A DNA stretch of 64,000 nt, from contig NC_061867.1 of NCBI RefSeq assembly GCF_907164915.1, positions 38,486,338-38,550,337 of the forward strand, read 5' to 3'. This document shows, in pieces, positions 36,871-46,786 of this stretch. A program made the translations under genes and the position numbers. The first letter of the stretch is position 1. Each line of letters opens with the position of its first letter. The notes under the pieces are model-generated. The model ran no database searches and was not told the DNA's origin. It saw only the letters and a program-made list of their open reading frames with translations. Source of the DNA: Impatiens glandulifera (lineage: Eukaryota; Streptophyta; Magnoliopsida; Ericales; Balsaminaceae).

Positions 36871-39290
36871 TGTAAGCACTAAATATCTACACTCCAATTT
36901 ATAAAATTAAATTATTTTGAATTATTTTTAAATAATTAAAATCAAAATAATTAACCCCATAGCCAAAAACCTATTTAAAAATAATTATTTAAGATTAATT
37001 ATCGTGCCTATTAATCAAATTAATTAAAAGTTAAGGTCAAATAAAAAATAAAATTATTTGGTATAAATTTTATACCCATATTATTTGAAAATAATTTTAG
37101 AAAAATTAAAAAACAAAAATAAATAATTTTGATGAATTGTTATATCCATTTCATAAAAAAAGAGTTATTTATTTAAATCCTAAAAATATACAAAAAAATA
37201 AAAATAAAATAAAATAATTTGAGGATAAAATATTATATTTATTTTATCCAAATTAGACCAAAAACGAGGGTGAAAATATTTAATTGTGATTTAATCATGA
37301 ATTATATCTTAAAGAAATTAAATAAAATACCCCAAAATTCCCAAAAATACCAAAAATAAATAAATATAATCATAATTGTTATTATGATTCTAAAATATTT
37401 TTTGTGAAACTTTTGGTGAAAAAATGGATTTAAAAGGGATTATAAATTGATTTTTAATAACTTTTTAAATAAAAGTAAAATTAAATAATCTTGTGTAGAA
37501 GAAATTTTATTAAATCTTTACAATAGGATTCTGGACCACCAGATGAGCGCCTAGATCTCATCCAACAGCCCAGAACGCGCCAGACCTCCGCTAAAACAGA
37601 TGCAGCATGCGCGTCTACACCTGATCAACTAACGGAACAGACTAACCACGGACGGAACCAAACGGAACTCGGCGTTCCTTCACTCAAAACGGAGTCGTTT
37701 CCTTCGTCTTCTTCGCTGGGACACAGGACTCGCCAGAATCGCAACCTCGCCGGAGCGATTCTTCTAGAAGGGACAACGCACGCTACAGGCATCCTTTATC
37801 GCTCCAAATTTCGGCAATGTGCTCCCCTCATCGACGCCTACACGTCGCCCTTATCTTTCAATCTTATCCTTCCCTGGATAAAGCTTCCAGTTGCTGTGAT
37901 AAAATTAAGGATAAGATCGTCGGAGGTCAAATTCGTATCGACCTTAGGGGACTATAAATAGTCCCTTACCTTTCACTACCAAATCATCAAACAATCACCC
38001 CACAATCACTAGATTTTATCCTCTAAATCCAAGTTTTGAAGATTCCAGCAAGCTGATTTTTGTCAAAACCTATTCCGACGATCCAAGCCTCGATCCAAGC
38101 TCTTGAATAGCTGCCAATACACCCCAGGAGTGTTCTCCTATTAGTATGCATCCATATTGTTTGTATCAAGATTTGTGATTATAAATGTTGAATTTTTTGA
38201 ATGTTTCTTGTTTGATCGTTTGATCTTGTTTTTAATATTGATTATGGAATTTCTTTTTTTATAATCATTATATATATCATAGATAAGTTTTCCGTTGAAA
38301 GAAATCAGATCAAATCCACCTAAATCAAAAATTCAGAAAATCAAACTTGAAAACTGGATTTTTTAAAATCTCATGCTTTGAGTTTAATTTGAATTTTTTG
38401 GTTCAAATAGTTATTATACATGTTTGAATGATTTTCAAGAAATTATAATCATGTTTTGATCGTATTTGATAAAACTGAAATTTTAAAAATAAAGCTTGAA
38501 AATTGTATTTTTGAAATTCTGTGTTCTTGCTTTTAATCCAGATTTTTTAATCCAATTAGTTGTTATACATGTTTGTTGACATGTTAGGATGAATTTCATG
38601 CAACTGTTTCATCACTTTGATCATGATCAACTCTTGTTTTTGAAAAATATTAGATTTTGATTCAATCTTCAAAAATTATTCTAATAATATTATGATGTTC
38701 TTGTTTTGGTTTAGATCAACTATATTCATCATTTCAAAGCTAATGGAACAAATTAGACCTTGAATTGACCTAATTTAAAAGATCCTAAATTTGACCTAGG
38801 TGTTTTATAATTGATCCTTGTAAGGACTTCAAAATCGTGATTTATGTTAGGACTTTTATTCTTCATGATCATATGAACTTACTGTAGTTTACGAATCGTG
38901 ATTTCATGATCCTAATCAAAAGTTATGGATTTCTGAAATTTTTGACCAAAATGAGAACACTCGGTCCTAAGGTTTTAGCCTAGGATTGATAAAACGAACC
39001 ATGGGTTCGAAATTAAGACCAAGAAAATGAACCTCAAGTCAAAGCCCTAAGACCAAGAAAACGCACCCAGGACAAAGGATCCTAGGATTGAGTTTTTTGA
39101 CCCAGGACCGGTGTTCTTCAGCTAGGACCGAGGACCACGACCGGTGTTCTTCAGGAAGAACCGAGCCCTACGACCAATGGTTTTAGCCTAGGACCGTGGA
39201 TCCCGACCGATGATTTTAGCCTAGAACTAGCTCGACCGATAGTTTTAGCCTAGGACTGTGGAGCCCGATCGAGTTTGTTAGGTCTAGTCA
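36871..39290 (+). repeat. third gypsy LTR copy, + orientation, 3' end truncated
   Basis: Begins TGTAAGCACTAAATATCTAC, the LTR start seen on the - strand at 22630 and 29121, and follows that LTR through the AT-rich head, the GC-rich part (37540-37800), a TATA box in GACTATAAATAGTCCC (37949-37964) and the CTCGGTCCTAGG-type minisatellite (38950-39285). The last ~600 bp of the full LTR are missing, and no internal region follows. It is therefore a truncated LTR fragment, diverged from the other two. Confidence 0.8.
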
Positions 39291-39299
39291 ATTTGGTTA

Positions 39300-40949
39300 A
39301 AATGAACTTAAGAAATAAGTTATTTAATACAACATTGTCTTTATTATAGGCTGACAGTATTTTGATGATGTGTAAATTAATCTAATTAAAACCTAGTTAT
39401 GAACAGGCAAAGCTGAAGAGCTTAATTTAATACTGCAAACAAATAAGACTAAGTTGTGAAATTGTCTCCTCGCAGGTACATCTCAAGGAAACTCAAGCAG
39501 ATGTCTTGGTCGGTTAGACGTCGTCTAACTTCTTCAGACGTGATCTAAGGAAAGCGTAGTTAGACACGGTCTAACTCCTTTAGATGCGGTTTAAGGAAAG
39601 CGCGGTTAGACGTGGTCTAACTCCTTGAGACGCAGTTAGACGTGGTCTAACTCCTTTAGACGCAGTCTAAGGAAAGCATGGTTAGACGTGGTCTAACTCC
39701 TTTAGACACGATCTAAGGAAAGTGAGGTTAGACATGGTCAAACTCCTTCAGACACGGTCTAAGGGAAGCGTGGTTAGACGTGGTCTAACTCCTTCAGACG
39801 CGGTCTAAGAAAAGCGCAGTTATACGTGGTCTAACTCCTTCAGACGCGGTCTAAGGAAAGCGCGGTTAAACGTCGTCTAACTCTTTTAGACGTGGTCTAA
39901 GGAGTGAGCGTAGTTAGACGACGTCTAACTTCTTCTTAGACGCGATTTAATGAAGAAGCATAATTAGATGTCGTCTAAATTCTTCTTAGATACGGTCTAA
40001 TGAAGAAGTGTAGTTAGACATCTTCCGACTTGATCAGACGTCCGAAGGAGCGTCTACTTCTCTACTCAGCCCGTCTACTATGTTCGTTATCAGCGGTCTG
40101 ACAAGCCATCTGTCCTTAACAAATGAGCAACTACCACGTACACGTTTATCACTCAAATTGCCCACGTTGTATCTCTCCAGTACAATACAATATTAGAGGA
40201 TATTCGGCGCACTATCAGTCCTGTACGGCCACGATCCTAATGCTCACAATCTGATGTACTGTTGTACTATTGGCGGTCGTCCAATGGACACATTGCACGT
40301 GTCCACAAAAAAAATCGATTGTTGGTGCTCTTCAAGTATTAAAAGAAGTTCAAGGACAGCGGACGAATCGCTGGAACTTTACTCTCATTCGATGGCTGAC
40401 TTCACATATGGGTCTTACAAGTTTCTTAAGTTCTCTCTCTTTGATTATCCAATCTCTCAAGCTCAAGCACGAAATAACTACTCATTGTGTGATTATTCTG
40501 TAATTCAGTCACTATTCTTTCTATGTGAAACCTTAGTGTTGTAAGTTGAATAGAGGTTTTTCTATTCAACAAAGAGTTAGCTAGAAGTTCAGAAGTAGGC
40601 GGTTGTTAAGTCATGTGATTTCTAACTGAGTTTGTGTAGTGTGTTCTATAAAAATCAAAGTCTTCTAGTGAATATCCTTCATGTTGATGAAAAAGGGGTG
40701 ACGTAGGAGTTTTATTTCCGAACATCCATAAAACTCCCTGTGTTCTTTACTTTCTTCATTTTTCATTCATCTGTCTGAAGCTTCAAATCCAACAAACTAT
40801 TCCGCACTTGAACTTGTTCAAGAGTTTGTGAAGATTTGTGAAGAATATAAATAGATTTTAACTTCTAACAGAGTTAAAATCAAATGAAAGTTTGTAAGTT
40901 GTTCACAATAGTTAGACTCCCGTCTCTATTATCAACACCAATCTTAACA
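39300..40949 (+). repeat. 5' LTR of element A
   Basis: Ends TCTTAACA at 40949, two bases before the PBS. Contains the GTTAGAC minisatellite (39510-40040), a TATA-like TCTATAAAAA near 40645 and the conserved stem-loops described separately. Related to, but clearly diverged from, the LTRs of C and D (shared GGATATTCGGCGCAC, CCAATGGACAC, CACGTGTCCA). Confidence 0.75.
39510..40040 (+). repeat. 46-bp minisatellite with GTTAGAC/GTCTAAC dyads
   Basis: About eleven imperfect 46-bp units; each carries GTTAGACGTGGTCTAAC and TTAGACGCGGTCTAA, two short palindromes, separated by CTCCTT and GGAAAGCGC. Confidence 0.85.
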
Positions 40950-42414
40950 AGTGGTATTAGAGCAAGGTTTCTATTCTCAAGCTTCAATCACCAGTTTCTT
41001 GAATCATGTCTATGGCTGTCATCAACAAGGTTCCCATGTTTTCTAAGGAAAACTACAATGGTTGGAAGGTGAGAGTGAAAACTCATTTGTCTGCCGTAGA
41101 TGATGACATGTGGTTTGTCATCACAGATGGTCCGATAAAAATAGAGAAGACAAAATGTGAATGGACTACTGAAGATAAGAGGAAGAACAACCTCGACAAC
41201 ATGAAAAAAGACATTTTTTATAAGACTTTGGACGATAACATGTTCAACAAGATTATCTCATGCACATCTGCCAAAAAAATCTAGGAGAGGCTGACTCAAC
41301 TGTGTGAGGGAAATGAGCAAACACAATAAAGTAAACTTATGGTTGGCACACAGCAGTTTGATAGCATCAAAATGCGTCCTTGAAAAACGATGCTGGAACT
41401 TTACTCTCATCCGATGGCTGACTTCGCATATGGGTCTTACAAGTTGCTTAAGTTCTCTCTCTTTGATTATCCAATCTCTCAAGCTCAAGCACGAAATAAC
41501 TACTCATTGTGTGATTATTCAGTAATTCAGTAACTATTCTTTCTATGTGAAACCTTAGTGTTGTAAGTTGAATAGAGGGTTTTCTATTCAACAAAGATTT
41601 ACCTAGAAGTTTAGAAGCAGGCGGTTGTTAAGTCATGTGATTTCTAACTGAGTTTGTGTACTGTGTTCTATAAAAATCAAAGTCTTCTAGTGAATATCCT
41701 TCACGTTGATGAAAACGGGGTGACGTAGGAGTTTTATTTCCGAACATCCATAAAACTCCCTGTGTTCTTTACTTTCTTCATTTTGCATTCATCTGTCTGA
41801 AGCTTCATATCCAACAAACTATTCCGCACTTGAACTTGTTCAAGAGTTTATGAAGATTTGTGAAGAATATAAATAGATTTTAACTTCTAATAGAGTTAAA
41901 ATCAAATGAAAGTTTGTAAGTTGTTCACAATAGTTAGACTCTTGTCTCTATTGTCAACACCGATCTTAACAAGTGGTATTAGAGCAAGGTTTCTATTCTC
42001 AAGCTTCAATCACCAGTTTCTTGAATCATGTCTATGGATGTCATCAACAAGGTTCCCATGTTTTCTAAGGAAAACTACAATGGTTGGAAGGTGAGAGTGA
42101 AAACTCATTTGTCTGCCGTAGATGATGACATGTGGTTTGTCATCACAGATGGTCCGATAAAAATAGAGAAGACAAAATGTGAATGGACTACTAAAGATAA
42201 GAGGAAGAACAACCTCGACAACATGGAAAAAGACATTTTTTATAAGACTTTGGACGATAACATGTTCAACAAAATTATCTCATGCACATCTGCCAAAGAA
42301 ATCTAGGAGAGGCTGACTCAACTATGTGAGGGAAATGAGCAAACAAAATAAAGTAAACTTATGGTTGGCACACAGCAGTTTGATAACATCAAAATGCGTC
42401 CTGGAAAAACGATG
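40371..42414 (+). repeat. 1022-bp tandem duplication spanning LTR end, PBS and gag start
   Basis: 40371-41392 and 41393-42414 are nearly identical head-to-tail copies. Each holds the last ~580 bp of the LTR, the PBS and the first ~130 codons of gag. The junction (ACGATG then CTGGAACTTTACTC at 41393) shows a 3-base overlap, CTG. Both copies share the same TAG stop in gag (41282-41284 and 42304-42306). Confidence 0.92.
40952..40963 (+). promoter_or_regulatory. primer binding site of element A (first copy)
   Basis: TGGTATTAGAGC, one change from the canonical initiator-Met-tRNA site TGGTATCAGAGC; two bases after the LTR end. A second copy lies at 41974-41985 in the duplication. Confidence 0.85.
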
Positions 42415-43519
42415 ACTGAGTTTGATGAGAGATTCAGTAAAATCATCACTACTCTCTCCACTTTGGGTAAGACTTACAGCAACAGAGAGGTTGCGATCAA
42501 AGTCATGCGTACTCTGCCTAGAGAATGAGATATTAGACAATGGCAATGAGAGAGTCTAAAGACCTCAACAATATGGAGCTCTATGATTTGCTAGCCGAAC
42601 TGAAGGCCTACGAGTTTGAAATAAACTCTAGGAACGTAGAGGAGCATTCCACATCTACCATCTCTACCAGGGCGCGAGTGACTACTGAGGAGCCACCTAC
42701 TGCCAATGCTGTGAAGACTACTGCCGAGTAGATCAGCAGCGACGCCATGGCTCTCTTCGTGAAGAAATTCAGAAAATTTATGAAGAAGAGCAATCCTAAC
42801 TCAAGTTCTTCAAACAATAACAATAATGATGATAAGAGTAATTATAAGGCTCACTTGAAATATTTTAACTGTGATAAACTAGGACACTTCAAGGCGGAAT
42901 GCAGGATGTCCAAGCGAGATGAGAAGTAATATGAGAAGAAGAACAAGAAAGAACTGAAGGCTCTCATGACTGCTGATAGCAAAGCCAAGTGGGTCCAAAG
43001 CGAATCAGATGATTCATCATCCAACGACTGCGATGATGAAGACGTTACCTGCTTTATGGTAGAAGAAGAATCTGAGGTATTTGACTTCTCCTCTGAAGAT
43101 TTCACAAGAGATGACTTAACTGCCGCACTTAATGACATGGTCATTGAGTATAAGAAGTTGTTAGAATCTTTAAATGAGATGAGATTGAAAAATAAAACTG
43201 TTAACATCTCTTCATCTCAAACTTCTGAACCAAAAGAGTTTGAAAACAAAATGGTTGAGCTCTCATCTGAGAATGAGAAGCTCAAGAAAAAGGTTCAAAC
43301 ACTATTTTCTGAAAACTAATATTTGACATATGTGGTCAGTTCTTGGACGAAGTCTAAAGATGCATCCAGACAACATATTAGGTTGCTGAGACCTTCCGGA
43401 TGCAAATCCGATTTAGGAGTTGACAATGCCAGCCCAGGCAAGTCTAACAATAAGTTAAACACGGTGAAAGACAAGCTTAAGGCTATGAGCTTTGTCAGGG
43501 GCAGTTTAACTAAAAAATG
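41006..43519 (+). pseudogene. gag of element A, decayed and partly duplicated
   Basis: N-terminus twice (41006 and 42028: FSKENYNGWKVRVKTHLSAV, MFNKIISCTSAK then TAG). The second copy continues through MTEFDERFSKIITTLSTLGK and NREVAIKVMRTLP. After a shift: [18 protein letters not shown] (42540-42731), a second stop, then the zinc knuckle region YFNCDKLGHFKAEC at about 42864-42905, where the first cysteine has become tyrosine. The acidic C-terminal part (CFMVEEESEVFDFSSEDF) runs at 42966-43319. It is the decayed relative of B's gag. Confidence 0.85.
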
Positions 43520-43559
43520 AACTGATCCAAGTTGTGAGAACTTAACATTAAATGATGAG

Positions 43560-45003
43560 ATCATTATTATGTAAAGCCAACTGAAAGTTGACTGAAGCCT
43601 AGAAAGGGAGCAAGGAGTAAGTCTGGAAAACCAAAACCTGACAGGAAGTCAATGAGTTTTAAACAAAATACATCCTCTAAGGTTAATTGAACAGCCGCTA
43701 GCAGGAAAACGTCTGCTAAGCCTAAATCATACGCACGTTTCACAACACAACATGGGAAATCCACCAAGATAATTAAAATATAGATTCCCAAAGGACTGAT
43801 TAACCATGGACCTAATTAAATGTGGGTATCAAAAAGCTGTATATATATTTCTTTGTAGGTACAACAGGTTAGCTTCTTGGAAGAATCTATCTGGTATTTG
43901 GACAGTGGCTGTTCAAGACACATGACTAGAGATAGACGGCTTCTAACTAAAATAAAAAAGTGCACTGGGCCTAAGATCACTTTTGGTGATAACAACAAAG
44001 GTAAAACCGTGGGTAAGGGTACGATTATCCATGGTAACCTCACTATTAATGACGTGCTACTTGTTGAGAACTTGTGTTATAACCTAATTAGCATAAGTCA
44101 ATTGTGTAACAATGAATATACTATTGATTTTCAAACACATGCATGCCTGGTTAAGGATCAGTAGGGCAACACCCTACTGATCGGAAATAGAGTAGGAAAT
44201 TCTTACAAAATGTAATGGAAAAATAAGATATCTAATCCCTTATGCATGATATCCAAGAATGATCAAAACTAACTACGGAATAAAAGATTAAATCATCTTA
44301 ATTTTAAAATTATTAACAACATTTATTCACATGATTTAGTTTCTGGTTTATCTAAATTGAACTTTTCAAAGGACAAAGTCTGTCATGCTTTCCAGTTGGG
44401 GAAATAGGTCAGATCAAATTTTAAGAGTAAGGGAAAATCTCAATCCAACCGATGCTTGGAACTATTGCACATGGACCTGTTCAGTCAAATTCCAGTAAAA
44501 AGCTTTGGAGGAATGAGATTCACTCTAGTCATAATTCATGATTTTCAAGATTTACTTGGATTATTTTCTTATCTTTTAAGGATCAAACTGTTGAAAATTT
44601 GATAAAGATCTTTAGAAGACTTCAAAACGAAAAATCTTTAAGCATCATCAAAATTATAAGTGACCGGGAAACCGAATTCACCAACTGATGCCTATCTTCT
44701 TACCTCGAGGAGTCTGGTATTAGACACGAGTTGTCTAGTACCAGAACTCCATAGCAAAACGGTGTTGCTGAGAGGAGAGTCAGAACACTGATGGAAGAAT
44801 CGAGATCTATGTTGCCGACTCAGGTGTTTCTCAAAAGCTATGGGCAGAAGCCATAAACACATCATACTATACTCAAAATTGGTCAATGATTAATAAACGA
44901 TTTAGCAAAACACCCTATGAACTATTTTATGGAAGAGTTCCTAAAGTTTCATACTTTTGAATTTTCGGGTGTAAGTGTTTTATTCACAATAATGGGAAAA
45001 ATC
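43560..45003 (+). pseudogene. pol of element A, part 1 (protease and integrase start)
   Basis: The gag-pol boundary near 43795-43870 keeps [11 protein letters not shown] then TAA, as in B. Protease motif [12 protein letters not shown] at about 43892-43927, followed by [13 protein letters not shown] and LLVENLCYNLISISQ. Integrase: RLNHLNF near 44290, LLHMDLF near 44462, and decayed later motifs to HNNGKN at 45003. Stops begin at 44162. Confidence 0.85.
44999..45003. repeat. target site duplication of element B (left), AAATC
   Basis: AAATC directly precedes the left LTR (TGTTAGG) and recurs at 59171-59175 after the right LTR. Five bases is the usual size for copia insertions. Confidence 0.95.
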
Positions 45004-46354
45004 TGTTAGGATCGGGGACGCCCTTGGAGGACCGGGGGTGTTTTCCGGTTTGGATAAGGGAGGCCGCTTACAACACACACAACTTGGTGATAGTCCGGTT
45101 AAAGACTAAAACCGTTCTCAGCACTGCACAACCTGTCACAGACTCTTGAACCGGTGTTCAAGGGCGGAAGTGTCTATTTCAGGTTGAAGCAACGTTTGCG
45201 ACTTTAGATGATGTTTTAAGAAGGAGGATATTTAACGAGAGTGAATGACCGGTTTTGGAAGTATGATTGGTTTGCGGTTTTATGGTAAGATAGCGGGAAA
45301 TGAAAGCGAAATGAAAGAACACAAGACACGGAAATTTGTTTATGGATGTTCGGAGCAAACCCTCCTACGTCACCCCTTCTTCTCAGGTTGTGAGAAGGAT
45401 CTCCACTAACTCTTTAGAGTTACACTAACACTTCCGGTCGAGCCCAACTTCGCTACTCGCCGGTTACACCAAACTCACACTTTGATGTAATACAACACAA
45501 CACAATAATCACACACAAGGATTTCCGGTTTTAGGCTAACCGACTTTAGAATATAGAACTTTATCTCTCTAGAATTGAATGCTTTATGACTTTCACAATT
45601 TCAACTACTCAATTTCTCGTATTCACTGCTGCATTTGAATGAGGACGTTTGATCTTCCTTTTATAGCTGAAAGTAGCTAACGGCTACTTTCTTCTCTCTC
45701 TTGCGGATTGGTTGATCATTAGCACGCCTATCTGCAGGAGGATTTCTTGCACGCTTCAACTTCCTCAACACCTGGCATTCATGCAGGTGACTCTGAGCAG
45801 ATGATGACATAACCGGTTTTCAGATTGATACACGTGTTGGTCATCCGCTTCCGGTCGTCAGCATCGGATCACCAAGGCATCATTGCTTTCCTCCCATGCT
45901 TCTGATCGGATCCGATCTTCTTTTATCTTTTCGAGACACGTTTCCTCCGTCATAGTACGTCACTCTTGAGATTTGAATCTTCTGACTTTTGATCTGTACT
46001 TTCCGGTTTCTGTGTCTTTGCGCATTATGATCCGGTTGAAGTGTATTCTTTTGTTCTTTGCTAACCGGTTGCTTGAGAAAGTGAAGCCGGTTCCTGTGAT
46101 CATTTGTCTTGATCACTTGAAGCCGGTTTCTTTGATGTAATAGCAGCTGGTTATTGATGCACGATTTCCGGTTCCGGTTTGTTCAGTACCTGCACATGAA
46201 GTTTAATTTCTGTTTAGTTTGTCTGGCCGGTTCCAAAATTAATCTACTTAATTTTTCTATCAATTTCTCCCTTTTTGATTATTTAGAATAAATATTCAAA
46301 AATTGTAATGTGTGGCCGGTTTTAAGAAAATTAACTTACTTAATTTTTCTATCA
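45004..46354 (-). repeat. 3' LTR of element B (left)
   Basis: 1351 bp, - strand TGATAGAAAAATTAAG ... CCTAACA. No difference from 57820-59170 was found in the stretches compared (constant offset 12816). TATA box GCTATAAAAGG on the - strand at 45659-45666, hairpins at 45145-45162 and 45379-45397. Confidence 0.95.
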
Positions 46355-46586
46355 ATTTCTCCCTTTTTGATTATTTAGAATAAATATTCAAAAATTGTAA
46401 TGTGTGGCCGGTTTTAAGAAAATTAACTTACTTAATTTTTCTATCAATTTCTCCCTTTTTGATTATTTAGAATAAATATTCAAAAATTGTAATGTGTGGC
46501 CGGTTTTAAGAAAATTAACTTACTTAATTTTTCTATCAATTTCTCCCTTTTTGATTATTTAGAATAAATATTCAAAAATTTGTAAT
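46263..46586 (-). repeat. 92-bp tandem array containing repeated PPT and LTR-start sequence
   Basis: The segment from PPT to LTR start recurs with a 92-bp period: TGATAG starts (- strand) at 46262, 46354, 46446 and 46538, each preceded by AAAAAGGGAGAAAT. The LTR start at 46354 is chosen because it gives 1351 bp, equal to the right LTR, where the repeat occurs at 59078 and 59170. Confidence 0.9.
46355..46368 (-). promoter_or_regulatory. polypurine tract of element B
   Basis: - strand AAAAAGGGAGAAAT immediately before TGATAG of the 3' LTR; the primer for plus-strand DNA synthesis in retrotransposons. Confidence 0.85.
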
Positions 46587-46786
46587 GTGTGGCCGGTTTT
46601 AAAGATTTTGTTTGAGAGAAATGTGTTTGAAAAACATGTGTTTGATTTTTGATAAGTGTGTGTTTTGAAAAATATGAGAGATAGGTGAACTTGTATGTTT
46701 AAGAAAAACACAAAAGATAGCAAGAGTGACCAAGTTCTGAAACACATCAAGGACATAGTTGTTTAAAGTAATTATGGAAATAGAGT

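Noticed and set aside
45880..46116. Identical 78-codon frames in both B LTRs as a gene
   Set aside because: Identity follows from LTR duplication; no motif or codon signal supports coding.
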